In this document: positions 36,196 through 45,177 of the stretch, in pieces
How positions within the stretch are numbered: position 1 is the stretch's first letter
Layout: every line of letters begins with the position of its first letter
NCBI RefSeq assembly: GCF_900185725.1
Contig: NZ_FYAU01000016.1
Location: forward strand, 248,001 to 312,000
Length of the DNA: 64,000 nt
DNA from: Stappia sp. TSB10P1A
GTDB taxonomy: Bacteria; Pseudomonadota; Alphaproteobacteria; Rhizobiales; Stappiaceae
Reading direction: 5' to 3'
Notes under the pieces: generated by a model
Databases searched by the model: none
Seen by the model: only the letters and a program-made list of their open reading frames with translations
What the model was told of the DNA's origin: nothing
Position numbers and translations under genes: made by a program

Positions 36196-37647
36196 ATGCA
36201 GATCACCTCGCCACAGTTCAAGGCCAATGCCCGCCACGCGCTGGACGACGCGCCGCTGCAGCGCGCGCTCGGCCATGTGCGCTCGGGCTTCATCACCAAG
36301 CGGGCGGTGGCGGCCGCGGCGCTGCCGGAATTCGACCTGCTGCGCGACAATGCCCGCGACATCAAGGACCATGTGCTGGCGCATCTCGACCTCTACCTCG
36401 AAGCCTATGCCGAGAAGGTGGAGGCGGCCGGCGGCACGGTGCACTGGGCCGAGACGGCCGAGGACGCACGCCGCATCATCCTCGACATCTGCCGCAAGCG
36501 CGGCGCCCGGACGGTGACCAAGGGCAAGTCGATGATCACCGAGGAGATCGGCCTCAACGCCTTCCTGGAGGAGCATTCGGTCGCGCCGGTGGAGACGGAT
36601 CTCGGCGAATACATCATCCAGCTCCGCGGCGAGCATCCGAGCCACATCATCGCCCCGGCGGTGCATGTCAACAAGGACCAGGTCGAGGCGGATTTCCGCA
36701 GGGTGCATACCCATCTCGATCCGGAGCGCAACCTTGAAGAGCCGACGACCCTGCTCGGCGAGGCGCGGGCGGTGCTGCGCGACAAGTATTTCCAGGCGGA
36801 TATCGGCATCACCGGCGCCAATTTCCTGGTGGCGGAGACCGGCAGCTCGATCATCGTCACCAACGAGGGCAATGGCGACCTGACGCAGATCCTGCCGAAG
36901 ACGCATGTGGTGGTCGCCTCGATCGAGAAGATCGTGCCGACGCTGGAGGACGTGTCGCAGATCCTGCGGGTGCTGGCGCGCTCGGCGACCGGCCAGGACA
37001 TGTCGGTCTACACCACCGTGTCGACCGGGCCGAAGCGCGCCGGCGATCCGGACGGGCCGGAGGAGTATCATGTGGTGCTGCTCGACAACGGCCGCTCGGC
37101 GATGCTGGGCACCGAGTTCCAGGACATGCTGCGCTGCATCCGCTGCGGCGCCTGCATGAACCACTGCCCGGTCTATCACGCGGTCGGCGGCCACGCCTAT
37201 GGCTGGGTCTATCCGGGCCCGATGGGGGCGGTGCTGACGCCCTCGCTGATCGGCGTCGACAAGGCCGGCCACCTGCCCAACGCCTCGACCTTTTGCGGGC
37301 GCTGCGAGAGCGTGTGCCCGATGCGCATCCCGCTGCCGAAGATGATGCGGCACTGGCGCGAGCGCGAGTTCTCGCGCAACCTCAACCCGGCAACCGCCCG
37401 CTACGGGCTGGCGCTCTGGGCCTTTTTCGCAAGGCGGCCGGCGCTCTACCAGGGGGTCACGCGGCTTGCCATGGGTGCGCTCGGCCTGATCGGGCGGGGG
37501 CGCGGGCGCTTCTCCTTCCTGCCGCTGGCCGGCGGCTGGACCCGGCACCGCGACCTGCCGGCGCCGCAAGGCGGCACCTTCCAGGCGCAATGGGCGAAGG
37601 CGAAAGACACGCGCTCGAAGAGTGCAAGCGGAAGGGCCTCGGCATGA
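36196..37647 (+). CDS. lutB: Lactate utilisation iron-sulfur protein LutB
   Basis: The 483-residue protein has the LUD domain (TVTKGKSMITEEIGLNAFLE, GITGANFLVAETGSSIIVTN, PKTHVVVASIEKIVPTLEDV) and C-terminal 4Fe-4S motifs CIRCGACMNHCP (about residue 314) and CGRCESVCP. It is the electron-transfer subunit of the LutABC lactate oxidase. It overlaps lutC by ATGA. The tail after the clusters (RYGLALWAFFARRPALYQ and basic residues) may touch the membrane. Normal family length. Confidence 0.96.
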   Translation: MQITSPQFKANARHALDDAPLQRALGHVRSGFITKRAVAAAALPEFDLLRDNARDIKDHVLAHLDLYLEAYAEKVEAAGGTVHWAETAEDARRIILDICRKRGARTVTKGKSMITEEIGLNAFLEEHSVAPVETDLGEYIIQLRGEHPSHIIAPAVHVNKDQVEADFRRVHTHLDPERNLEEPTTLLGEARAVLRDKYFQADIGITGANFLVAETGSSIIVTNEGNGDLTQILPKTHVVVASIEKIVPTLEDVSQILRVLARSATGQDMSVYTTVSTGPKRAGDPDGPEEYHVVLLDNGRSAMLGTEFQDMLRCIRCGACMNHCPVYHAVGGHAYGWVYPGPMGAVLTPSLIGVDKAGHLPNASTFCGRCESVCPMRIPLPKMMRHWREREFSRNLNPATARYGLALWAFFARRPALYQGVTRLAMGALGLIGRGRGRFSFLPLAGGWTRHRDLPAPQGGTFQAQWAKAKDTRSKSASGRASA

Positions 37648-38324
37648 GCGACGCAAAAGCCTCGATCCTCGCCAGGATGCGCTCGGCGATGGGGCGCAAG
37701 GGCGACGAAACGGCCCGCCGCGCGGCGGTCACTGATCGGCTGCAGCGCGCACCGAAGGGGTTGATCCCGGCGCGCGGCCAACTCAACCCGGCGGCGCGGG
37801 TGGCGCTGTTCTGCGAGATGGCGGAGAAGGTGCAGGCGAGCATCGCCCGGGTGGCGAGCGCTGCCGAGGTGCCGCAGGCGGTCACCGAGTATCTCAAGTC
37901 GAAGAACCTGCCGGCGCGGGTGCGCTTCGGCGAGGACGCGCGGCTCGCCGAAATGCCCTGGGCGGGGCAGGCGAACCTGGAGATCGACCGCGGCCGGGCC
38001 GAGAATGCCGACCTTGCCACCGTCTCGCACGCCTTCGGCGGCATCGCCGAGACCGGCACCTTGATGCTGACCTCGGGCCCGGACAACCCGACGACGCTGA
38101 ACTTCCTGCCCGAGCACCATATCGTCGTGGTGTCGGCGGCCGATATCGCCGGCGACTACGAGAGCCTGTGGGAGCGGATCCGCGCAGCGCACGGCAAGGG
38201 CACGATGCCGCGCACGGTGAACATGATCACCGGCCCGTCACGCTCCGCCGATATCGAGCAGACCCTGCTGCTCGGCGCGCATGGGCCGCGCGCGCTGCAT
38301 ATCGTCGTCGTCGGCGAGGCGTGA
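37644..38324 (+). CDS. lutC: Lactate utilisation protein LutC (LUD domain)
   Basis: The 226-residue protein has the LUD fold of LutC: SHAFGGIAETGTLMLTSGPDNP, NFLPEHHIVVVSAADI and MITGPSRSADIEQTLLLGAHGPRALHIVVVG, typical of the family. It overlaps lutB by four bases, so translation is coupled. It completes the lutABC operon, which oxidises L-lactate to pyruvate and passes electrons to the respiratory chain in known systems. The gene after it is 12 bases away. Confidence 0.95.
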   Translation: MSDAKASILARMRSAMGRKGDETARRAAVTDRLQRAPKGLIPARGQLNPAARVALFCEMAEKVQASIARVASAAEVPQAVTEYLKSKNLPARVRFGEDARLAEMPWAGQANLEIDRGRAENADLATVSHAFGGIAETGTLMLTSGPDNPTTLNFLPEHHIVVVSAADIAGDYESLWERIRAAHGKGTMPRTVNMITGPSRSADIEQTLLLGAHGPRALHIVVVGEA

Positions 38325-38336
38325 GGCGAGGCCGCC

Positions 38337-38978
38337 ATGGCGCTCACCAACCGGGTCTCCGCCGACGGCAGCCTGGACGCGGTCGCCGCGCGCGGCACGA
38401 TGATGGGCAATCGCGGCGGCCGGCTGCACGACCCCGAAACCAGGACGCTCGGCCGGGCACGCTGGCGCTCGCGCGCCTGGATCTGCTGCGTGCTGGCGTT
38501 CCGCGGCCGCCGGCGCAAGGTGATGGGGCCGGGCTATACCGAACTGTTCTTCCTCGATGAAGTGACGGCGCTCGCCTCCGGGCACCGGCCCTGCTTCGAG
38601 TGCCGGCGGGCGGATGCGCTGCGCTATCGCGCGGCCTGGCAGCGGGCGCAGGGGCTCGGCTCCCCGCCCAGCGCGCCGGAGATGGACCGGCAGTTGCATG
38701 ACCAGCGCATACGCGAACGAACATGCCTTTCGCTCCGCGACCTTGAGGCGCTTCCCGACGGGGCGATGGCGCGGCTCGGCGAGACGATCCTGACGCGGCG
38801 CGAAGGCCGGTGGCTCACCTGGAGCTTCGACGGTTACCGCCCGGCCGAGCCGGACGCCCTCGCGCGCGCCGCCGACACGCAGGCGGAGCTGCTGACGCCG
38901 CCGGCAAGCGTCGCCGTGCTGGCCGCCGGCTATGCGCCGCTCTGGCATGACAGCGCGGACAGCCCCGACAGGTCCTGA
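38337..38978 (+). CDS. Conserved protein of unknown function, last gene of the lut operon
   Basis: I do not recognise a named family for this 213-residue protein. Visible features: a basic, Arg-rich N-terminal half with MGNRGGRLHD, then SRAWICCVLAFRGRRRKVM, GPGYTELFFLDEVTALASGHRP and a C-x2-C (CFEC) followed by RRADALRYRAAW. Cys-Cys and Cys-x2-Cys pairs with His suggest metal binding. No signal peptide or membrane helix. AGGCGAGG precedes the ATG, and it starts 12 bases after lutC, so it is probably co-transcribed. Related sequences with the pattern RPC-x-ECRR are, from memory, common in Rhizobiales but uncharacterised. Confidence 0.65.
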   Translation: MALTNRVSADGSLDAVAARGTMMGNRGGRLHDPETRTLGRARWRSRAWICCVLAFRGRRRKVMGPGYTELFFLDEVTALASGHRPCFECRRADALRYRAAWQRAQGLGSPPSAPEMDRQLHDQRIRERTCLSLRDLEALPDGAMARLGETILTRREGRWLTWSFDGYRPAEPDALARAADTQAELLTPPASVAVLAAGYAPLWHDSADSPDRS

Positions 38979-39122
38979 TTGTCGCAGGGCCTGATTGTCG
39001 CAGAGACAGGGCGCCGCATCCTCGCGCCGCGCCGCCCGTGCCAACCTTGCCGTTCTGGCGTCCTTAGGAGGGCGGTCCCACCGTGGGCCCGTTCGGGCGC
39101 CGCGACACAGGACGGACATCCC

Positions 39123-39380
39123 ATGACGAACAGGCTCACCCGCCTTCTCGAATATATTCCCGTGTTCGGTGCCCTGCTGCGCAGCGCGCGCCGCGGCGGC
39201 CAGGCCGAACGCTGGGCCTTCTTCTTTAATATCTTGGCGCTGTGGCTGCTGGCGGTCGCCTGGTACGGCTATCCGGTGCTGATCGTCACCATGCTGACGC
39301 TGACCGGTCTCTATCTCTTCGCCCTCGTCTACCTGACCTCGGAAGGCTTGCGCGCGCGCTGGCGCACGCGGCGCTCATAA
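39123..39380 (+). CDS. Small two-helix membrane protein of unknown function
   Basis: The 85-residue protein has a basic N-terminus (TNRLTRLLEYIP), two hydrophobic helices (WAFFFNILALWLLAVAWYG and VLIVTMLTLTGLYLFALVYL) and a short Arg-rich tail (RARWRTRRS), so both ends are probably cytoplasmic. A GGACGGACAT stretch precedes the ATG. It is in the gap between the lut-linked gene and the DMT transporter. No family recognised. Codon use is C/G-ending like its neighbours, which supports a real gene. Confidence 0.55.
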   Translation: MTNRLTRLLEYIPVFGALLRSARRGGQAERWAFFFNILALWLLAVAWYGYPVLIVTMLTLTGLYLFALVYLTSEGLRARWRTRRS

Positions 39381-39502
39381 AGGGTGCGGCAGCGGGCGTG
39401 AACCATCAGCGGCGTGCATCGATCCGGTCAACAATCCTGATTGGTCGCGGGGAGCGGGATGGGGCATGATCGCCTCACCCTCTCCCTTCACAGAAACCGC
39501 TC

Positions 39503-40444
39503 ATGACCACGCTCGCTTCCGGCGCCGCGCTGCGCGACAGCCCTTCCCTTTCCCCGTTCGACATGGGGCTCTACGGCCTCACCGTGCTGGCCTGGGGCTT
39601 TTCCTGGTATGCGCTGAAGATGCAGCTCGGCGTGGTGGCGCCGGAAGTCTCGCTGTTCTGGCGCTTCGTGCTGGCGGCGGCGATCATGATGGCCTGGGCG
39701 GCGCTGCGCGGCGTGCGGCTCGACTTCCCGCTGCGCGCGCATCTGCGCTTCGCCGGGCTCGGCCTGTTCCTGTTCTCCACCAATTTCACGCTGTTCTACT
39801 ATGGCGCCCAGCATGTGCCCTCGGGCCTGTTGTCGGTGGTGTTCTCGCTCGCCTCGGTGTTCAACATGATCCTGGGTTTCGCGATCTTCGGCCAGCGCAT
39901 CAGCCGGCGGGTGATGCTCGGCGCGCTGCTCGGCTTTGTCGGCGTGGCGCTGCTGTTTCGCCCGCAGATCGTCGGCGCGGCCGGCGTCGGGCTCGACATG
40001 CAGGCGGTGCTCGGGCTCGGCCTGTGCGTTGCCGGCACGCTGTCCTTCTGCCTCGGCAACATGGTCTCGACCGCCAACCAGAAGAGCGGCATCCCGCTGG
40101 TCTCGGCCAGCGCCTGGGGCATGGTCTACGGGGCAACGTTTCTCGGCCTGTTCGCGGCCGCGCGCGGGGCGTCCTTCGACATCGAATGGACGCCGGTCTA
40201 TCTCGGCGCGATGGTCTATCTGGCGGTGGTCGCCTCGGTGATCGCCTTCGCCTGCTACCTGACGCTGCTGGCGCGGATCGGCTCGGCACGGGCCGGCTAT
40301 TCGACGGTGATGTTCCCGATCGTCGCGCTGCTGGTCTCCACGGTGCTGGAGAATTTCCACTGGGGGCCGGACGCGATCGCCGGCCTCGTCTTCGTGCTGG
40401 CCGGCAACCTCCTGGTGCTGCGCTCGGGCCGCGCCAAGACCTGA
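39503..40444 (+). CDS. DMT-superfamily EamA transporter
   Basis: The 313-residue protein has ten predicted membrane helices in two EamA repeats, the first starting LTVLAWGFSWYALKMQLG with the conserved FWRFVLAAAIM and NFTLFYYGAQHVPSGLLSV, the second at LVSASAWGMVYGATFLGLF and ARIGSARAGYSTVMFPIVALL. Such proteins export or import small metabolites such as amino acids. It is convergent with a LysR regulator (stops ten bases apart). No substrate can be assigned. Confidence 0.9.
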   Translation: MTTLASGAALRDSPSLSPFDMGLYGLTVLAWGFSWYALKMQLGVVAPEVSLFWRFVLAAAIMMAWAALRGVRLDFPLRAHLRFAGLGLFLFSTNFTLFYYGAQHVPSGLLSVVFSLASVFNMILGFAIFGQRISRRVMLGALLGFVGVALLFRPQIVGAAGVGLDMQAVLGLGLCVAGTLSFCLGNMVSTANQKSGIPLVSASAWGMVYGATFLGLFAAARGASFDIEWTPVYLGAMVYLAVVASVIAFACYLTLLARIGSARAGYSTVMFPIVALLVSTVLENFHWGPDAIAGLVFVLAGNLLVLRSGRAKT

Positions 40445-40453
40445 CGCAGCGGC

Positions 40454-41341
40454 CTATTCGGCCGCCATCAGCATCTCGGTGCTGACATTGCCGATGGCCG
40501 CGCGGATATGGGCACAGAGCGCGTCATGCACCGGGTCGGTGGCCGCGGCGGCACGGATCATGGTGATGTCGCAGGGCGGCAGCGTCGGGAAGCCGTCGCT
40601 TTCCGACAGGATGCGCATGCCGGCGCGCACCGCGCTTTCGGGCAGGACCGCGATGGCAAGCCCGGCCTGGACCGCGCCGATCAGCGCCGCCGCGCTGGAC
40701 GAGGTGTAAGAGATGCAATGGCGCCGGTTCATGCGGTCGAGCAGCGAGACCGCCTGGCCGCGCCAGGAACAGGTGGTGGGGCCGAGCGCCAGGCGCAGCA
40801 CGTCCTCGCAATGCAGGCACTGGTTGGCCGGGGCGACCCAATGCAGCGGCTCGCGGCGGATCACCTCGCCCTGCACGCGCACGCAGTCGCCGGAGGTGAC
40901 GATGGCAAGGTCGAGCTCGCCGCGCTCGATCAACTCGCCGGTGAAGATCGAGCCCTGGCATTGCACGGCGATCTCGATGGCCGGGTTGAGCCGGGCGAAG
41001 GCGGCCAGCACCTGCGGCAGCAGGCGCTCGGCATAATCGTCCGGCAGGCCGAGGCGGACGCGGCCGACGATGGAGGGCTCGGAAAAGGCGGTCACCGTCT
41101 CGTCGTTGAGACGGATCATCCGCTGGGCGAACTCGATGAGGCGGTGGCCGTCCTCGGTCAGGCGCGACTGGCGTCCGTCCTTGACGAAGATCTGCCGCTC
41201 CAGCCGGTCCTCCAGCCGCTTCATCTGCATGGAGACCGCCGACTGGGTCTTGTTCACCGCATCCGCCGCCTTGGTGAAGCTGCCGAGCTCGGCGATGGCG
41301 AGGAAGGTGCGCAACTGGTCGATATCGAGGGCATGGGCCAT
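40454..41341 (-). CDS. LysR-type transcriptional regulator
   Basis: The 295-residue protein has a winged helix (LDIDQLRTFLAIAELGSFTKAADAVN with QSAVSMQMKRLEDRLERQIF) and a LysR effector domain with SIVGRVRLGLPDDYAERLLP, ELDLAIVTSG and GLAIAVLPESAV. GGAGG nine bases before ATG 41341 marks the start; an in-frame ATG further upstream lacks family similarity. It is convergent with the DMT transporter and divergent from the DUF1127 gene, with 226 bases of intergenic sequence. The DMT transporter is not an obvious target because the two do not share a promoter. Confidence 0.92.
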   Translation of the reverse strand: MAHALDIDQLRTFLAIAELGSFTKAADAVNKTQSAVSMQMKRLEDRLERQIFVKDGRQSRLTEDGHRLIEFAQRMIRLNDETVTAFSEPSIVGRVRLGLPDDYAERLLPQVLAAFARLNPAIEIAVQCQGSIFTGELIERGELDLAIVTSGDCVRVQGEVIRREPLHWVAPANQCLHCEDVLRLALGPTTCSWRGQAVSLLDRMNRRHCISYTSSSAAALIGAVQAGLAIAVLPESAVRAGMRILSESDGFPTLPPCDITMIRAAAATDPVHDALCAHIRAAIGNVSTEMLMAAE

Positions 41342-41567
41342 GGCTGCCGCCTCCGGCTGGCGCGGGCGGCGAAGGCACGCGCCGCGCAGGATCGGGTCTG
41401 ACGTCAATACATCACGAATGAAGATCGATATCCATCGAAAACATTCGTTTGTTTAATTGATCGTCCCTTCCTATTCTCTTGTCATACGAAACGGACAAAC
41501 GGCGGCGACCCCGCCACAGCACATACCAGGCGCACCATACCGGAGCGCCGGAAAGGAGAGTCTTGCC

Positions 41568-41876
41568 ATGACGCAGGCATGCAACACCCCGCTTCCCGCG
41601 CAAACGCGCGTGTCCCTCGCCGCCACGCTCGGCACTGCCGCGACCGCGCTTCTGACGATCGTTGCCGCGGCATGGCGCCAGCGGCAGAACCGCAAGGCGG
41701 TGGCCGGCCTCCTCGACCTCGACGACTACATGCTCGCAGATATCGGCGTGACGCGCTCCGACGTCGCCGCCTCGCTGCACGGGTCCGACTATCTCGACCC
41801 GAGCGCGCAGCTCGCGCGGCTGCGGAACGAACGGCGGAACTCCAGCGTTTCCGGGCGGCGCAAGCGCGGCGCCTGA
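41568..41876 (+). CDS. DUF1127 (YjiS-like) domain small protein
   Basis: The 102-residue protein has an N-terminal hydrophobic stretch (VSLAATLGTAATALLTIVAAAW) and the DUF1127 motif RKAVAGLLDLDDYMLADIGVTRSDVAASLHG. Short DUF1127 proteins in alphaproteobacteria have been linked to phosphate, RNA and carbon control, but this longer form with a membrane-like N-terminus is less studied. AAAGGAGAG eight bases before the ATG is a strong ribosome site. It is divergent from the LysR gene and followed by a strong terminator. Confidence 0.85.
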   Translation: MTQACNTPLPAQTRVSLAATLGTAATALLTIVAAAWRQRQNRKAVAGLLDLDDYMLADIGVTRSDVAASLHGSDYLDPSAQLARLRNERRNSSVSGRRKRGA

Positions 41877-41960
41877 CCTCCCCTTCGCGCCGGGCGGCTC
41901 ACGAGACCCTCTCCCTTCGCCCGGTGCCGAGGCCCTGTCGGCCCCTCGCCGACGCACCTT

Positions 41961-41989
41961 GCCCGCCTCCCCCGAGGCGGGCTTTTTTT
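41961..41989 (+). terminator. Terminator after the DUF1127 gene
   Basis: GCCCGCCTC and GAGGCGGGC form a perfect nine-base-pair stem with loop CCCC, followed by seven T. Confidence 0.95.
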
Positions 41990-41991
41990 GT

Positions 41992-42756
41992 TCAGGTCTC
42001 GTCCGGCTTCGCACCGGAAGAGACCCGCTCGAACAGGCTCTCATAGGCGCGGATCTGCCGTTCCTGGATGTCGCGGCCGAGCGACAGCCAGCGGTCGACC
42101 AGAGCCGATCCGGCATCGGCTGCGGTGTCGTCGGCAGGCTCGTCGACAGGTTCGGGAGCGGGCTCGGGCGCCGGCTCCTCCTCCTGCCGGGCGGCGGCGC
42201 CGGTCGCGGTGGCGGCGCCGACAAGGCCGAGATAGCCGTCCCAGAACGAGCGCATCGCCTGCGCGTAAGGTTCCATCACCCGCAAGGGGTTGGGCACCGG
42301 CTTCGGCCGGCCGCGCGCATAGCCGGCCAGGAAGGCGTCGAGCAGTTCGCGCGCCGGACCGAAGGTGAAGCGCCGCGCCACCTGGCCGAGCGCCAGGGTG
42401 GCGACCACCGGCATCATCGTCTCGACGCCCGGCCGCTCCAGCCCGGTCTGCTGGGCGACATAGTCGGCGATGGAGCGCTGCACCTCGGACGGGCCGAAGA
42501 TCAGCGCCAGCGGCTCGCCCACCAGCGCGGAAGGGTCGGGCAGCGCCGCGGCCCGGCCGGGGCCGGGCATCAGGGCGAGCAGCCCTTCGAGCGCGGAGGG
42601 AGAGGCCGCATAGCGGCGCATGCCGGCGAGCGCCGCCGGCATCAAGGCCTCGGCCGCGCGGGCGACGTCACGCTCGCCCCAGCCGAACTGACGGCGCATC
42701 GCCTCGCCGACCGCGGCCGGATCGAAGGCGCCCAGGGCAGGAAAGCTCTCGGTCAT
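41992..42756 (-). CDS. DUF937-like protein of unknown function
   Basis: The 254-residue protein begins with a helical repeat-rich domain: EAMRRQFGWGERDVARAAEALMPAALAGMRRYAAS, which resembles the DUF937 pattern of a hydrophobic helical pair around a LLP-type turn. The C-terminal 80 residues are acidic and Pro/Glu-rich (EEEPAPEPAPEPVDEP) followed by a helix (ALVDRWLSLGRDIQERQIRAYESLFERV). No signal or membrane segment. GGAAAGG six bases before ATG 42756 supports the start. It is convergent with the DUF1127 gene, and gshA lies 94 bases upstream of it on the same strand. Function unknown; family assignment is tentative. Confidence 0.6.
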   Translation of the reverse strand: MTESFPALGAFDPAAVGEAMRRQFGWGERDVARAAEALMPAALAGMRRYAASPSALEGLLALMPGPGRAAALPDPSALVGEPLALIFGPSEVQRSIADYVAQQTGLERPGVETMMPVVATLALGQVARRFTFGPARELLDAFLAGYARGRPKPVPNPLRVMEPYAQAMRSFWDGYLGLVGAATATGAAARQEEEPAPEPAPEPVDEPADDTAADAGSALVDRWLSLGRDIQERQIRAYESLFERVSSGAKPDET

Positions 42757-42849
42757 CGGATGCCTTTCCACTTTCGGATCAGGCATCTTCCGCTGTCGCG
42801 GCGGCGCGGTCAAATGACTTGCGCCGCCGCCCCTCGCTCGACAGACCCC

Positions 42850-44223
42850 TCAATAGGCGTAAGCGGAATAGACCTTGGACAGATCGCCCTGCCAGTCGCC
42901 GTTGTAGCGGCGCAGCATGACGTCGGCCGGCGACATGCCGCTCGCCACCGTCTCCTCGACGGCGGCAAGATGCACGCGCTCGTCCTGGCCGCCGTCATTG
43001 AGGCGGGCGCGGCGCTTCAGCCCCTCGCGGGACAGCGCCACCATCTCGCGGGCAAGGTCCAGCACCGTGCCGCCGCGGAACGGCGCCTCGAGGCCGAGGC
43101 GCGGCACGTCGTTGCGAAGGGCAACGCGCTCCTCCTCGCTCCAGTCGCGGATCATCTCGCCGGCCTGGTCGAGAATACCCTCGTCATAGAGCAGGCCGAC
43201 CCACAGCGCCGGCAGGGCGCAGATGCGCCGCCACGGGCCGCCGTCGGCGCCGCGCATCTCCAGATACTTCTTCAGCCGCACATCCGGGAACAGGGTCGAC
43301 AGGTGGTTGTTCCAGTCGCCGATGGTCGGCCGCGCATCCGGCACGACGCCTTCCAGCGCGCCGGTCATGAAGGCGCGGAAGCTGGTGCCGGTGACGTCGT
43401 AATAGGTGCCGCCGCGCTTGACGAAATACATCGGCACGTCGAGCGCCCATTCGACATAGCTCTCGAAGCCGAAGCCGTCCTCAAAGGCGATGGGCAGCGG
43501 GCCGGAGCGGTCGTTGTCCGTGTCCTTCCAGATCTCGGCGCGGAACGAGCGGAAGCCGTTCGGCTTGCCGTCGGTGAAGGGCGAGTTGGCGAAGATCGCG
43601 GTGGCGACCGGCTGCAGCGCCAGGCCGACGCGCATCTTGGCCCGCATGTCGGCCTCCGAGGCGAAGTCGAGATTCACCTGGATGGTCGAGGTGCGGTACA
43701 TCATGTCGAGGCCGAGGCTGCCGACCTTGGGCATGTAGCGCGTCATGATCTCGTAGCGCGACTTCGGCATCACCGGCACATCCTCGCGGCGCCAGTCCGG
43801 CGTCATGCCGAGGCCGAGGAAGCCGATGCCGAGCGGCTCGGCGATCTGGCGGAGCTGCGCCAGGTGCGCGTTGGTCTCGCGGCAGGTCTGGTGCAGGGTC
43901 TCCAGCGGCGCGCCGGACAGTTCGAACTGGCCGCCGGGCTCGATGGAGATCGCGCCGCCGCCGACCGGATCGGCAAGGCCGATGACGAGGCCGTTGTCGT
44001 CGATCCGCTCCCAGCCGAGCAGGCCTTCCATGCCTGTCAGCAGGGCCTCGATGCCGGCGGGGCCGTCATAGGGAACGGGGGAATTGTCGGCGAGGCGGAA
44101 GGCGAACTTCTCGTGCTCCGTGCCGATCCGGAACGCATCCGTCGGCTTGCAGCCGGCCTCCAGCGTCGCGGCGAGGTCGGCCACCCCCACGATCGGGGTG
44201 GAATCAATGGTATCGCGGGCCAT
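42850..44223 (-). CDS. gshA: Glutamate-cysteine ligase (GCS2 type)
   Basis: GshA joins glutamate and cysteine, the first step of glutathione synthesis. The 457-residue protein is of the plant/alphaproteobacterial GCS2 type: FRIGTEHEKFAF, ISIEPGGQFELSGAPLETLHQTC, YMPKVGSLGLDMMYRTSTIQVNLDF and GPWRRICALPALWVGLLYD are present in order. AAGGGA seven bases before ATG 44223 marks the start. Its stop is followed by the DUF937-like gene. The C-terminal segment (QDERVHLAAVEETVASGMSPADVML) is family-typical. Confidence 0.94.
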   Translation of the reverse strand: MARDTIDSTPIVGVADLAATLEAGCKPTDAFRIGTEHEKFAFRLADNSPVPYDGPAGIEALLTGMEGLLGWERIDDNGLVIGLADPVGGGAISIEPGGQFELSGAPLETLHQTCRETNAHLAQLRQIAEPLGIGFLGLGMTPDWRREDVPVMPKSRYEIMTRYMPKVGSLGLDMMYRTSTIQVNLDFASEADMRAKMRVGLALQPVATAIFANSPFTDGKPNGFRSFRAEIWKDTDNDRSGPLPIAFEDGFGFESYVEWALDVPMYFVKRGGTYYDVTGTSFRAFMTGALEGVVPDARPTIGDWNNHLSTLFPDVRLKKYLEMRGADGGPWRRICALPALWVGLLYDEGILDQAGEMIRDWSEEERVALRNDVPRLGLEAPFRGGTVLDLAREMVALSREGLKRRARLNDGGQDERVHLAAVEETVASGMSPADVMLRRYNGDWQGDLSKVYSAYAY

Positions 44224-44354
44224 GGGATATCCCTTCGCGTGGTCGGCGCGCACCATACTCAGCCGTCCCGACCAAAACAAATGCGATTTTTCGTGATCAA
44301 ATCCAGTGGCGGAATGGCTGGAAAACGGCGGCCATGCCGGCCGTAGGGGCAGCC

Positions 44355-45107
44355 TCAGACCCAGTCGCCGAGCCGCGCCTGAACCACCGCGAGCGCGGCG
44401 ACCGCCGCCGTGTCGGCGCGCAGCACGCGCGGCCCCAGCGGCATCGGCACCACGAAGGGCTGCGCCCGCAAGAGGGCGCGCTCGTCTTCCGAAAAGCCCC
44501 CTTCCGGCCCGACGAGCACGGCGAGCGGCACACCCTGCGACAGGCCGCCGAGCGCGGCAAGCGGGTTCTGGCTCGCCTCGCCCTCGTCGCAGAAGACAAG
44601 AATGCGCGCGCCCTCGCCCGCCTGCCAGCCGGCGAGCAGCGCCTCCAGCGCCACCGGCTCGTCGATCGCCGGAACGGCGAGGACGCCGCATTGCTCGCAG
44701 GCCTCGACCGCATTGGCGCGCATCCGCTCCAGATTGACCCGGCCGGGCTGGGTGTAGCGGGTGAGGACCGGACGCAGGGCGCCGGCGCCCATTTCCACCG
44801 CCTTCTGCACCATGTAATCGAGGCGGGCATGCTTCAGCGGGGCGAAGAGATAGTGAAGGTCAGGGAGCGGGGCCTGCGGCCGGGTCATCTCGCCCGCCAC
44901 CAGCGAGGCCTGCTTGCGCCCCTCCTGGCGGAGCGCGGCGCGCCACTCGCCGTCGCGGCCGTTGAACAGCAGCACCTCGTCGCCGTCCTTCATCCGCAAC
45001 ACGTTGAGCAGATAGTTGGACTGGGCCCGGTCGAGCGCGACCGCCGCGCCGGCGGCAAGGCCGTCCTCGACATGAAGGCGCGGCAATCGGAAGTCGTAAC
45101 GGGGCAT
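44355..45107 (-). CDS. rsmE: 16S rRNA (uracil1498-N3)-methyltransferase RsmE
   Basis: RsmE methylates U1498 of 16S rRNA using SAM. The 250-residue protein starts [20 protein letters not shown] and has [18 protein letters not shown] (PUA-like domain), then a SPOUT methyltransferase domain with [50 protein letters not shown] and [20 protein letters not shown] (the SAM knot). It is divergent from xseA, whose start lies 71 bases away. It is 131 bases upstream of gshA on the same strand, so they may be co-transcribed. Confidence 0.95.
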   Translation of the reverse strand: MPRYDFRLPRLHVEDGLAAGAAVALDRAQSNYLLNVLRMKDGDEVLLFNGRDGEWRAALRQEGRKQASLVAGEMTRPQAPLPDLHYLFAPLKHARLDYMVQKAVEMGAGALRPVLTRYTQPGRVNLERMRANAVEACEQCGVLAVPAIDEPVALEALLAGWQAGEGARILVFCDEGEASQNPLAALGGLSQGVPLAVLVGPEGGFSEDERALLRAQPFVVPMPLGPRVLRADTAAVAALAVVQARLGDWV

Positions 45108-45177
45108 GGCGGGGTTTTCCGGAAAGCCTGAACAGAGAGCGCGGAGGCGGGCGCGCGGTCTTGACGGGGGGACCAAG

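Noticed and set aside
38979..39122. An extended start for the 85-residue membrane protein at 38979.
   Set aside because: The added 48 residues are Arg/Cys/Pro-rich and non-hydrophobic, and ATG 39123 begins directly before the membrane region.
42917..44346. Long + strand frames opposite gshA.
   Set aside because: Antisense to a complete GCS2 ligase.
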